DNA of 56,415 nucleotides from a virus: positions 1-56,415 of the IMG/VR virus record IMGVR_UViG_3300044957_000341; one strand, written 5' to 3'. This document shows, one piece after another, positions 19,701 through 25,932 of this stretch. How positions within the stretch are numbered: position 1 is the stretch's first letter; each line of letters begins with the position of its first letter. Both the position numbers and the translations under genes were made by a program. Under the pieces are notes generated by a model. It did not search any database. It was not told the origin of the DNA and saw only the letters and a program-made list of their open reading frames with translations.

Positions 19701-20344
19701 AGGCCAGCGATCCTAATAACGTTATTGCAGAAAAAAATAAAATAATGTCTAATATAAATGCAGAACAAACATTAACGGCAAATCAAGATTGTAATTCTGC
19801 AATTACTGAGTTTTATAGAGGATTCACATTAGTAGAATCACCTTTAAAAACAAAAGTGACGTTTGGACAAATGAAAAACACGATAATTGAAAAATTAGGT
19901 CAGTATGGATATACGACCCAACTACAACAATATGCAACAATTTTGTTCACGTTTTTATATGTCGACTCCTCAACACAACAGGGTTTTGAAAGTTATGAAA
20001 ACAACTATAGCACTATTGATCTAAAACAATATTATGGAGACGCATTTTTTGAATACATTAATAGAAAATACTATTGTGTAAATCGAGGTACAAATGTGAA
20101 CGATCCAATTGTTAGTTTTATAGACCTTAATACATTTTTAAATTTTGCGATTTCCAAAATTGCGGGTATCTTATCAAGGGACGTGACTGTTGGTACCGCA
20201 TCATCTGAACTAGCTGAATTATATGTCAGATATTACCCAACCACAAAAAATTTAAATATTTGGACAGATTTAACACAAACGGATAAAAATATATTAATCG
20301 AAAAATTTCAAAGAGCAATTAATACTTATAATTCATTAAATTAA
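13748..20344 (+). CDS. Giant baseplate hub-like protein (2198 aa)
   Basis: The largest gene here. The N-terminal 270 residues include a domain with LLGIKDINISMGMDFLPVV and LTLKGYYGKAIKYPLMLQSF, which look like a baseplate hub/tail-tube fold. Residues about 1900-1960 (SYRCSIDMMGNALIQPTMYF, FSGPYMITGVKHRISENG, FDTTFEGI) match the pattern of the closing domain of gp27/gpD-type hub proteins, where a ring is completed and tail-tip partners bind. Residues about 1145-1215 hold a Gly/Thr-rich module (ISGTTTILSQVTGTTGGIG, TYTISPSQS) common in surface-exposed phage proteins. The central 1000 residues are unrecognised. No lysozyme active site seen. Position after tape measure, tube-cap-like and gp53-like genes supports a hub role; exact function inferred. 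Confidence 0.65.
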   Translation: MVDSNENILVEYDYDNITLIDPNRVVDNLGNVQERLVKQEDLVYYANLECNVLPRTKLAVGTALNDQQRTISVGKINFLNPGFKTFYDTSWSDELTGKDTLQGKGVNQPSLKSVKNPNKSDDYYITQSTYSNGTPGAVDTGLLGIKDINISMGMDFLPVVEMTLEDVKGRTLFEAGNNSPYAAFFQLPYPLFNLTLKGYYGKAIKYPLMLQSFTSNFDPSSHNFLIRLKFFGYKYTLLSYVNFGALMAVPHMYNNLVTTVTRKTETNDSIKETGQKSVLVSRGYEKMKEIYSDYKSKGLIDDDFPEITLNQLRYRLDEFIKNILEQFTKENMGVLTDVSNYQNSLINYQTKVYFGAGTSWFNRYMDTKNPYITKNGETVYTWLENIKLEDRPKWYKELEGLVITYNKQLNDNSVLGKNPGSYTIAKTTYSSSIDNTIQTEVFVKPINPKTDIDWVKSYKSLNPSVNFVDQDDVKFKTYKEGRLNIINKTIGNSNITFPNFLYFEGPGSFIEKTNKMAKDAEVKKKEIEEKIMNNLKVQFNNKEYGLGFIPTVRNILAIFYCQGEAFLRLLDEVHSKAWDQRENQYRRAAIFGGSTTAPSVDVKTSTQNNEPIYPWPQVIKETIGSDNQEKFEIIYPGAADVATQYRAYIPEVWPEVEFVEEFIKGYTYRDNDFTKLDSNQTNEANRPRRISLNSIDFPVSNQVFQNKQQSKYFYEIYERIILNAYYSKLNRISGYPFSVYNVVAENESINMIESLGQTNPYLSKILKEYQIDQTNFEIFLRHISNEGQGESWQNFIRGNFVTPYIKSEVENPSVLFNQDILNNTKSQPDVSLIIASNKINIENYVSETPASNIFDFTDIYPLTNLNWDKDYLANGSSLNFATESFETDSVIEYNGVQKTITNFQFDDQTNEKKPISNFNFFNLVGNRNIVNLKTFYETNTNTNQFVTEGNLRYTNYNGQLIAEQTTSMMNTPYFINAIQDGVFKFRYRPNEKSPYKAAAYLFLESLPLATTKEKYKTYESGAEISLDYILATLKKFGGIHKLPYSWILKYGAIWHRYKTWIDTGFDFLDDVWKDFDYAKNYDSINSDVTKLYQLLIGGVQRNIVCDQTTGVAPFTDMNVGFYPQLMDDYNVFIQGVKLLSGSSIVQGVCTISGNTMQVISISNNILSGGSQIVGPNISGTTTILSQVTGTTGGIGTYTISPSQSANTTTFNVLNTIINGPGSSDIQSLINNGTLVMFSTPNSSIYEPQGFDPNQITRTLRLNTWSMAVKENNKEDYFVFPSFGANINQTYSECFKNGIMRTEVSQNPSVFNGSIRLYWNASQYGYFDNNKVDKSAPDQYFKNINNNSEAQENFRITGDQNQYSKIDEMFSAFDLNTLDLFEKEFLNFSKSVYDYTDTIPPTISFNVSDLTQQNVTTLNSTETPSDKAYKNFQQLMRELMKVQTPVGTTPQTLFENITNSQNETFQTVLKNFLEYNVVFKYGNPSGFDRKSFFTFSTQFIEEPISIDPYIKNSLPGDGIAPGVTLLQSETQNPDVWKTLRKYVGFSEIPQLKYGNNGSYITDFFIVMNAGFNEKNIQDFAPLIKIFATQKIANPNLTANEFYSLMDDYLIESKNYLNNILSILMPSVRRQLPQVIISSQEGNVKANLEAGFTEQTRTELWETFKTLNDTWISGYDFSDKTLFEDVLLLDRASRDVGNKILVDIFEIKDLLEGSLYKNTMLGIVESVLKYNNFVTYMLPSYINFYNVQNAEKNPVPRPDGSDEFANSMFGTFLNVDYRNSSPKYVCVYASKPSEHLAMNDNIDYRYRDDAFDLRRSSDNPLIENQINKTDWARSNKVVGFNVDITLQNQQIFKQFDVAQDPGKPTAESLEVLNQMANLSRNRRSSTQSVSLYNLYKNRSYRCSIDMMGNALIQPTMYFNIRNIPLFSGPYMITGVKHRISENGFDTTFEGIRQPFYSLPKIENFIQSLNEKILTSIQEQIQENETKKASDPNNVIAEKNKIMSNINAEQTLTANQDCNSAITEFYRGFTLVESPLKTKVTFGQMKNTIIEKLGQYGYTTQLQQYATILFTFLYVDSSTQQGFESYENNYSTIDLKQYYGDAFFEYINRKYYCVNRGTNVNDPIVSFIDLNTFLNFAISKIAGILSRDVTVGTASSELAELYVRYYPTTKNLNIWTDLTQTDKNILIEKFQRAINTYNSLN

Positions 20345-20367
20345 CAAAACATTTTTGTTTAAACGTA

Positions 20368-20376
20368 TATTTATAA
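20368..20376 (+). promoter_or_regulatory. TATTTATAA motif before the 75-aa gene
   Basis: Ends 10 nt upstream of the ATG at 20387, in the short gap after the hub gene. Confidence 0.45.
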
Positions 20377-20386
20377 TAAAAAAACT

Positions 20387-20614
20387 ATGAGCAACGTAAA
20401 ATTAATTTTAGATAACTATCTTGGAAAAAACACAAGAGTTTCTGAAAAAGACATGGGTGATGGTACAAAACAAGTTTGTGACTTGGACACTGGTGATTGT
20501 TATACCGTTAGAATTAAAGATGGTCTTATAGAAAGAGTTGATAACACCATGAAAACTTTTAAAAAGATACAAGTAGAAACCAATCATGGTATAAAAACAT
20601 TATTAAATGGTTAA
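20387..20614 (+). CDS. Small unknown protein (75 aa)
   Basis: I do not recognise this protein. It has a compact beta-like centre (VCDLDTGDCYTVRIKDGLIE) with two Cys six residues apart and a basic C-terminal part. It sits 2 nt before the next gene and shares its TATTTATAA motif, so the two are likely co-transcribed and translationally coupled. Start chosen because it directly follows the motif and an A-rich leader. Plausibly a minor virion protein or early hub helper, but this is position only. Confidence 0.6.
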   Translation: MSNVKLILDNYLGKNTRVSEKDMGDGTKQVCDLDTGDCYTVRIKDGLIERVDNTMKTFKKIQVETNHGIKTLLNG

Positions 20615-20616
20615 AG

Positions 20617-21294
20617 ATGAGTATTAGTAACAAGATATTAGAAGAAATAAAAAGGCACAATGATATAAATAAATATATTATGGAACAAGTACCACCGGCA
20701 CCTGAAGGCGAAATTCCACCACCACCGGCAGACGCGGCTGTAACCCCACCACCACCGGCAGACGCGGCTGTAACCCCACCACCTCCACCACCACCGGCAG
20801 ACGCCTCACCACAAGTTGTTGATGTTGCAACAGATCCTGATGTTGAGGAAGTTGGTGTTGAAGGTGGGGAAGAAACTAAAGAGGAAGGAGATATCGAAGA
20901 AATTGACATCACTGATTTAGTAGATAATCAAAAAACAATGTCCGACAAACAAGAAGAATACTTCAACAACTTATTTAATCAATTAGAAACTTTACAAAGT
21001 AAATTAGGAGAAATGGATCAACTTGTCCAAAAACTAAACAATATTGAAATTAAAGTTGATAAGTTCAGACCAAAAACTCCTGAAGAAAAATTAGAGTTAA
21101 GATCGTTAGATTCAGGACCTTTTAAACAAAAACTTTCTGATTTCTTTGAAGATAAATTACCTGAAATGGAAAAATCAGGAAAAAATGAATATGTTTTAAC
21201 GTCGGATGAAGTTCAAAATTATGACCCATCTGAGGTTCAAAAATCATTTGACGCCGGTATTGAACCATCTAATCCTGACATATATTATAAATAA
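20617..21294 (+). CDS. Pro-rich/coiled-coil protein, possible internal virion protein
   Basis: 225 aa in three parts. Residues 1-23 form an amphipathic helix ending in IME, compatible with a T4-type prohead protease site (I-x-E). Residues 24-64 are a Pro/Ala-rich stretch encoded by near-perfect 30-bp DNA repeats. Residues 65-95 are strongly acidic, and 100-150 form a coiled coil (LFNQLETLQSKLGEMDQLV). The C-terminal 60 residues have mixed composition with a DYYK-like end. In T4, internal proteins share a short N-terminal capsid-targeting peptide cleaved by gp21; two other proteins in this window start in a comparable way. Capsid localisation is an inference; a scaffold or tail fibre chaperone role cannot be excluded. 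Confidence 0.55.
   Translation: MSISNKILEEIKRHNDINKYIMEQVPPAPEGEIPPPPADAAVTPPPPADAAVTPPPPPPPADASPQVVDVATDPDVEEVGVEGGEETKEEGDIEEIDITDLVDNQKTMSDKQEEYFNNLFNQLETLQSKLGEMDQLVQKLNNIEIKVDKFRPKTPEEKLELRSLDSGPFKQKLSDFFEDKLPEMEKSGKNEYVLTSDEVQNYDPSEVQKSFDAGIEPSNPDIYYK
20716..20804 (+). repeat. 30-bp tandem repeat coding for Pro/Ala units
   Basis: Two exact 30-bp units (20716-20745 and 20746-20775) encode PPPPADAAVT. A third, altered unit follows in which extra CCACCT/CCACCA triplets lengthen the Pro run. GC content is far above the surroundings. Length is likely to vary by slippage. Confidence 0.85.
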
Positions 21295-21297
21295 TTT

Positions 21298-21325
21298 AAA
21301 AGGTCACAATTAGTGACTTTTTTTT
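21298..21325 (+). terminator. Hairpin terminator after the Pro-rich protein gene
   Basis: GGTCAC/GTGACT with flanking A/T pairs, a five-base loop (AATTA) and eight Ts. It separates tail block A from the replication island. Confidence 0.8.
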
Positions 21326-21396
21326 ATTACCCATTTGACATTTGGTTAACTTACAATTATATTTCTGACATATAAACTTTTTAATTTTTATCACAC

Positions 21397-22260
21397 ATGG
21401 CGACAAACTTATTAGACGCAGTACTGGCTCAGTACGAAAAATCAACACAGAACAGCACATCAGGCGGTTCAAAAATGTCTTCTGAAGATCGAATGAAAAA
21501 ATACTTCGGAGCTCTTTTGAAAGACAATGAAAAACAAGGACAAAGACGAGTCCGAATTCTCCCAACAACAGACGGATCATCACCTTTTAAAGAAGTATGG
21601 TTCCACGAAGTTCAAGTTGATGGTAAATGGCAAAAATTTTATGATCCGGCTAAAAATGACAATGAACGTTCACCACTCAATGAAGTTTACGAAGAACTCA
21701 TGACAACAGGACGTGAGTCCGATAAAGAATTAGCAAAACAATATAAAGCTCGTAAATTTTACATTGTTAAAGTAATCGATAGAGATAACGAACAAGACGG
21801 AGTTAAATTTTGGCGTTTTAAACACAACTACAAACAAGAAGGAATCCTTGATAAAATCATTCCAATTTGGAAGGCCAAAGGAGATATTACAGATCCTGAT
21901 AATGGTCGTGACTTAATTCTTGAATTAACTAAATCAAAAACTGGAAAAGGAGCTACCTACACGGTAATTCAAACCGTAATGTATGACGACCCAACACCAA
22001 TCTCAAAAGACGAAACACAAATGTCTGAGTGGGTTTCTGATGGAATGACTTGGGAAGACGTTTATTCTAAAAAACCTGTAGAATATCTAGAAGCAATTGC
22101 AAGAGGTGAAACTCCACGTTGGGATTCTGAAAAAGGCGGATACGTTTATTCGAACGACGAAACATCAGAAGTTTCTATGGGAGGGACAAAATTAAAATCA
22201 ATTTATAAAGTCTCTGATCCACAAATCGATGACGAAATTGACGAAGATCTACCGTTTTAA
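21397..22260 (+). CDS. Single-stranded DNA-binding protein (T4 gp32-like)
   Basis: Coats single-stranded DNA during replication and recombination and recruits partner proteins. The core follows the gp32 pattern: RRVRILPTTDGSSPFKEVWF, then KARKFYIVKVIDRDNEQDGV and KFWRFKHNYK, with aromatic and basic residues in alternating strands. The His/Cys zinc site of T4 gp32 is not evident. The C-terminus is acidic and ends DEDLPF, like the tip of bacterial SSB (D-D-x-P-F), which docks host replication and repair proteins. Length 287 aa versus 301 for T4. It opens the replication island, has hairpins on both sides, and is followed by UvsX, its functional partner. Confidence 0.88.
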   Translation: MATNLLDAVLAQYEKSTQNSTSGGSKMSSEDRMKKYFGALLKDNEKQGQRRVRILPTTDGSSPFKEVWFHEVQVDGKWQKFYDPAKNDNERSPLNEVYEELMTTGRESDKELAKQYKARKFYIVKVIDRDNEQDGVKFWRFKHNYKQEGILDKIIPIWKAKGDITDPDNGRDLILELTKSKTGKGATYTVIQTVMYDDPTPISKDETQMSEWVSDGMTWEDVYSKKPVEYLEAIARGETPRWDSEKGGYVYSNDETSEVSMGGTKLKSIYKVSDPQIDDEIDEDLPF

Positions 22261-22274
22261 TTATACAAAAAATG

Positions 22275-22305
22275 GGGCACTTTTTATAGACAAAGTGCCC
22301 TTTTT
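22275..22305 (+). terminator. Strong terminator after the SSB gene
   Basis: Nine-pair stem GGGCACTTT/AAAGTGCCC with an eight-base loop and five Ts. It would isolate the SSB gene as its own transcript, fitting high expression. Confidence 0.88.
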
Positions 22306-22329
22306 CATTTATCTTTTTAATAAAAAAAT

Positions 22330-22551
22330 ATGAACAGGTTTATTGCAGAAAAACTAAAAGGAGCCCTCTTAAAAAAATATGAGGCAGAAATCGCAGACGC
22401 AGAAGCACGACTTTGTGTTTATTTCACAAGTCCAGTTGGAATTGGAGAACACCCCCAACACACAGAAGAAATGGACAACTTAGTAGAACAACTTACAAAC
22501 GCAAAAGATAAGTTAGATACAATCAACAATTTTCAAATTATTGAACTATAA
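22330..22551 (+). CDS. Small unknown protein upstream of uvsX (73 aa)
   Basis: Mostly helical: an N-terminal amphipathic helix (FIAEKLKGALLKKYEAEIAD), a middle turn with FTSPVGIGEHPQH, and a C-terminal helix (MDNLVEQLTNAKDKLDTI). The stop TAA and the uvsX start share one base (TAATG), so the two are translationally coupled. I do not recognise a named family. The coupling to a recombinase suggests a replication or recombination accessory role, inferred only. A variant ATTTATCT motif lies just upstream (22307-22314). Confidence 0.6.
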   Translation: MNRFIAEKLKGALLKKYEAEIADAEARLCVYFTSPVGIGEHPQHTEEMDNLVEQLTNAKDKLDTINNFQIIEL

Positions 22552-23555
22552 TGACTCTCAAAAAAAATGATTTTAGCTCAATTAAGAAGAAATTTTCTTC
22601 TGATGCTAAATACAAACCACAAAGATTTTTTGATCTTGGATCTGATTTTTTGGATGCGGTTGGACTTCCTGGACCTGCAATTGGTCATTTAAATATGTAT
22701 TTAGGTCACTCTGATACAGGAAAAACTACGGCTCTTGTTAAAACCGCCGTTGACGCTCAAAAGAAAGGTATTTTACCCGTGTTCATTATTACAGAACAGA
22801 AATGGTCTTTTGAACACGCCAAACTTATGGGATTTGAATGTGAAGAAGTTGTTGATACTGAAACAGGTGAATTGACTTGGGACGGTTTCTTTTTATTCAA
22901 TAATAATTTTGAATACATCGAACAAATTACAGATTACATAAATGAACTATTAGACGCACAAGAAAAAGGTGAATTAGATTATTCACTTTGTATAATGTGG
23001 GATTCGGTTGGATCCGTTCCATGTAAAATGACTTATGAAGGTCGAGGCGGAAAACAACATAATGCTGCGGCATTGGCGGACAAAATTGGTATGGGAATTA
23101 ACCAAAGGATTTCAGGATCTAGAAAGTATGATTCTAAATATGAGAATAGTTTAATTATAATCGCACAACCATGGGTGGAGCTCCCAGATAATCCTTTTGG
23201 TCAACCGAAAATTAAGGCGAAAGGCGGAGAGGCTATTTGGCTGAATTCCTCTTTAGTGTTCTTATTCGGTAATCAAAAAAGTGCTGGAACAACAAAAATT
23301 ACGGCAACAAAAGATAAGAGAACTATCAAATTTGCAATAAGAAGTAAGGTATCGGTATTAAAAAATCATATATCCGGTTTAGGTTATGATGATGGAAAAA
23401 TAATTGTAACACCACATGGGTTTTTAGCAGGAAAAGATTCTGCTGAAGAAAAAACTAATATTGAAAAATATAAAAAAGAATATGCTGATTATTGGAAAAA
23501 TATTATTGGAATTGATGGTGATTTTGATTTAAAGGAAGAAAAAGAAGAAATTTGA
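22551..23555 (+). CDS. uvsX: UvsX recombinase (RecA family)
   Basis: Catalyses strand exchange in recombination-dependent replication and repair. RecA-core features: Walker A GHSDTGKTT at residues 52-60, Walker B LCIMWDSVGS with D151, and a DNA-binding loop region around NAAALADKIG. A catalytic-Glu-like EQKW follows at 82-85. 334 aa, shorter than T4 UvsX (391 aa). The C-terminus is Glu/Lys-rich, as in other phage recombinases. Translationally coupled to the 73-aa gene and close to its SSB partner. Ends at TGA, the only intact gene here that does. Confidence 0.92.
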   Translation: MTLKKNDFSSIKKKFSSDAKYKPQRFFDLGSDFLDAVGLPGPAIGHLNMYLGHSDTGKTTALVKTAVDAQKKGILPVFIITEQKWSFEHAKLMGFECEEVVDTETGELTWDGFFLFNNNFEYIEQITDYINELLDAQEKGELDYSLCIMWDSVGSVPCKMTYEGRGGKQHNAAALADKIGMGINQRISGSRKYDSKYENSLIIIAQPWVELPDNPFGQPKIKAKGGEAIWLNSSLVFLFGNQKSAGTTKITATKDKRTIKFAIRSKVSVLKNHISGLGYDDGKIIVTPHGFLAGKDSAEEKTNIEKYKKEYADYWKNIIGIDGDFDLKEEKEEI

Positions 23556-23586
23556 TTATAAATTATAATAATTCTACTTTTATAGA

Positions 23587-23595
23587 TATTTATTA
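23587..23595 (+). promoter_or_regulatory. TATTTATTA motif before the RHH gene
   Basis: Ends 4 nt before the ATG at 23600, at the left edge of the probable RHH/HNH insertion. Confidence 0.4.
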
Positions 23596-23599
23596 ATAT

Positions 23600-23761
23600 A
23601 TGGGAAGGAAAAAAATTGAAGATCATGAAAAAAAAGTAAAAATTGGTGTATCTGTTGATCCTGATTTACCAAAATACTTTAAAGACAGATCAATAAATAT
23701 TTCTTCCCTTGTTAATAAATTATTAAAAGACTATGTAAAAAATGGAAACAAAAATTTGTAG
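23600..23761 (+). CDS. Small ribbon-helix-helix-like protein before the HNH gene (53 aa)
   Basis: A short frame from ATG 23600 to TAG 23759-23761. After a basic N-terminus comes a strand (KVKIGVSVDPDL), a first helix (PKYFKDRSIN) and a second helix (ISSLVNKLLKDYVKN). This is the order and spacing of CopG/Arc-type ribbon-helix-helix DNA-binding domains. Its last 20 bases overlap the HNH gene in another frame, so the two are probably one mobile unit, with this protein regulating or targeting the endonuclease. The 53-aa length equals that of the minus-strand RHH-like gene at the left end, though the sequences differ. Confidence 0.65.
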   Translation: MGRKKIEDHEKKVKIGVSVDPDLPKYFKDRSINISSLVNKLLKDYVKNGNKNL

Positions 23762-24440
23762 TAAGTGTAGTCAAGAAAAAAATATTTGCGAATTCTACAA
23801 AAGAAAAGAAACTAAAGATGGACATCGATCTGATTGTAAATGTTGTTTTAATGAAAGATCTTCGGAATATAAAAAAAACAATCAGGAAAAGATTAGACAG
23901 ATGCGTAAGAATTACTTTCAAAAAAACAAGCAATATCTTTTATATAAAAAACAGATTTGGAGAAAAAGTAATCCTGGAAAGTATAAAAAACAAGTTAAAG
24001 ACTATTGGGATAAAGTTAAAGATGTTCAAATTGAAAAAAAGAAAATATGGATCAACAATAATCGAAAAAAATATAACGATTATTGGAAGAATCGAAAAAA
24101 ACAAGAACCTGAATTTAAATTATTAACCGGTATGAGGTCAAGATTATCAGGATATTTAAAAAAACTCAACATTACAAAAACAAACAAAACTTTCGATATT
24201 GTTGGATGCACACCTCAAGAACTAAAAGAAAACTTAGAAAAACAATTTAGTAACGGTATGACTTGGGAAAATAGAGTAGAGTGGCATATAGATCATATAA
24301 TTCCATTATCTTCTGCAAAAACTGAAGAAGAACTTTACAAGTTATGCCATTATACTAACTTACAACCTCTGTGGGCTGTTGAAAATATGAAAAAAGGAAA
24401 CAAAATTGTTGAATCATCGAATGGTATGATAAATGAATAA
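23742..24440 (+). CDS. HNH homing endonuclease
   Basis: A free-standing mobile nuclease that cuts DNA and promotes its own spread. The N-terminus carries a zinc-ribbon-like cluster (CSKC near residue 6 and CKCC near residue 33). The middle is strongly basic (residues 40-125). The C-terminal nuclease motif is seen as EWHIDHIIPLSSA, then NLQPLW and ENMKKGNKI, the standard H-N-H layout. It lies between uvsX and the 5' nuclease gene, overlaps the RHH gene upstream and the exonuclease start downstream (ATGAATAA), and is Lys/Asn-rich compared with neighbours. Most likely a recent insertion. Confidence 0.9.
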   Translation: METKICSKCSQEKNICEFYKRKETKDGHRSDCKCCFNERSSEYKKNNQEKIRQMRKNYFQKNKQYLLYKKQIWRKSNPGKYKKQVKDYWDKVKDVQIEKKKIWINNNRKKYNDYWKNRKKQEPEFKLLTGMRSRLSGYLKKLNITKTNKTFDIVGCTPQELKENLEKQFSNGMTWENRVEWHIDHIIPLSSAKTEEELYKLCHYTNLQPLWAVENMKKGNKIVESSNGMINE

Positions 24441-25443
24441 AACATTATTAGTAGACGGAAATAATTTATTAAAAATTGGTTTTTATGGTGTTAGAGATTT
24501 CTATCATAATGGAAAACATGTTGGTGGAGTTTGGCACTTTCTAAACACTCTTCGTAAATTCTTGGAGGAACACAACTATAATAAAGTTGTGGTACTTTGG
24601 GACTCTAAAACTTCATCGGCTCAAAGAAGATTACTTTATCCCAAGTATAAGTTAAATCGTAAATCATCTGAGACCGAATCAAAAGAAGAATCTTTTTTAG
24701 AACAAAAACAAAGGATTAAACAATATCTCGAGGAGATGTTTGTAAGACAACTAGAGACAGAACACGCAGAAGCTGATGACTTAATTGCTCACTACTGTAA
24801 AGTGTCTTTAGACGAAGAAAAAACGATATTCTCGAGTGACCGAGATTTAACTCAATTAATTGGAGAAAAAGTTTCCATTTATTCACCATCCACAAAACAA
24901 TATTATAAGTTGGGAGACAAAATAAAACTTCATGATATTGAAGTTCCCCACTATAATGTTAGAACAATTAAAATCCTCACTGGTGATAGTTCTGATAATA
25001 TCGATGGAATATTTTATCTTGGTGAGAAAACTTTAATTAAATTGTTTCCTGAGTTACTTGAACAAAAAGTTGAATTAAACTATATTTTACAAAAAAGTGA
25101 AAAACTTTTAAAAGAAGAAAAAAAAAACGTAGCTCTTCAAAACATACTTAGTGGGAAAACAAAAGAGGGTATTTTTGGTGATGAGTTTTTTGTGATAAAT
25201 GAAAAACTTGTAAACTTAGATAACCCCCTTTTGAATGACAAGGAAAAAGAATTAGTTGGAATATATTATTCAGAGTCGATGGATCCCGACGGACGAGGAC
25301 ATAGAAATCTAATTCGAATGATGATGGAGGATGGATTTTTTAAGTACTTACCTAAGGGTGACGACGCTTGGGTGAGTTTTTTAAAACCATTTCTAAAATT
25401 GACAAGAAAAGAAAAACAAAAATTTAGAAACAAAAAAAAGTAA
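24433..25443 (+). CDS. rnh: RNase H-type 5'-3' nuclease (T4 Rnh/FEN family)
   Basis: Removes RNA primers and 5' flaps during lagging-strand synthesis. FEN-family metal ligands are seen in order: D8 in LLVDGNN, D57 in VLWDSKT, E113/D115/D116 in HAEADDLI, D136/D138 in SSDRDLTQ and D185/D188 in TGDSSDNI. The family's RRLLYPKYKLNRK segment (65-77) is also present. 336 aa against 305 in T4. Neighbours are the HNH cassette upstream (8-bp overlap) and the helicase region downstream. Confidence 0.9.
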   Translation: MNKTLLVDGNNLLKIGFYGVRDFYHNGKHVGGVWHFLNTLRKFLEEHNYNKVVVLWDSKTSSAQRRLLYPKYKLNRKSSETESKEESFLEQKQRIKQYLEEMFVRQLETEHAEADDLIAHYCKVSLDEEKTIFSSDRDLTQLIGEKVSIYSPSTKQYYKLGDKIKLHDIEVPHYNVRTIKILTGDSSDNIDGIFYLGEKTLIKLFPELLEQKVELNYILQKSEKLLKEEKKNVALQNILSGKTKEGIFGDEFFVINEKLVNLDNPLLNDKEKELVGIYYSESMDPDGRGHRNLIRMMMEDGFFKYLPKGDDAWVSFLKPFLKLTRKEKQKFRNKKK

Positions 25444-25450
25444 AAAACAA

Positions 25451-25900
25451 ATGAAAGAGCAGGATATAACAAAAGTTGAATTTTTGTTAATGTGTAACGA
25501 AAACATCGTGGTTCAAAGATTCTTCAACGTAAGAGGATTTAACAAAAACGCACATAAATCGGAGGAGTTTTACAACCACATTAAAAGTTTATGTCGCGAT
25601 TTAAAGTACGATTTGAAGATAAGATCAGTTGTTTATATGTTAGACAACCAATATGAAATTTCTGAGAAACCTGAAGTTCTAAACACCTCGATTACAGAAG
25701 GTCCAGAAAATTTTAACATAATAATTAAGGTTGGAGACCTGACAATTTGTCATAGACAGTTCGACGCGAAAGTATACCCTCCGAAGGTCAGATATACCGT
25801 AGACCTACGACCAAAGTTAAAATCAATCATGACTGAGTTAACTGACATTTTTTCAGCTAAAAATTTTAATTATTTTTATCCCAACTTTATCAAAAAATAA
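25451..25900 (+). CDS. Conserved-looking unknown protein between nuclease and helicase (149 aa)
   Basis: I do not recognise this protein. It is an alpha/beta protein with strands such as KVEFLLMCNENIVVQRFFNV and FNIIIKVGDLTICHRQFD, one helix region (HIKSLCRDLKYD) and a basic, aromatic C-terminus. It has no transmembrane or signal segment. Set 7 nt after the nuclease gene and 32 nt before the gp41-like helicase, it could be a replication accessory such as a helicase loader (gp59 role), but that is based only on location; gp59 motifs were not identified. Confidence 0.55.
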   Translation: MKEQDITKVEFLLMCNENIVVQRFFNVRGFNKNAHKSEEFYNHIKSLCRDLKYDLKIRSVVYMLDNQYEISEKPEVLNTSITEGPENFNIIIKVGDLTICHRQFDAKVYPPKVRYTVDLRPKLKSIMTELTDIFSAKNFNYFYPNFIKK

Positions 25901-25903
25901 TAC

Positions 25904-25911
25904 TATTTATC
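25904..25911 (+). promoter_or_regulatory. TATTTATC motif before the helicase gene
   Basis: Located 21 nt before the ATG at 25933, followed by an A-rich leader. Confidence 0.4.
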
Positions 25912-25932
25912 TTTACAAAAAGTAAAAAAAAT

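Noticed and set aside
20343-20359. AACAAAA/TTTTGTT hairpin after the hub gene as terminator
   Set aside because: The stem is almost only A/T pairs, with a three-base loop and only a short T stretch; too weak to call.
20559-20912. Minus-strand frame rich in Gly/Ala/Ser opposite the Pro-rich protein
   Set aside because: It is the mirror of the 30-bp GC-rich repeat and has no upstream signal.
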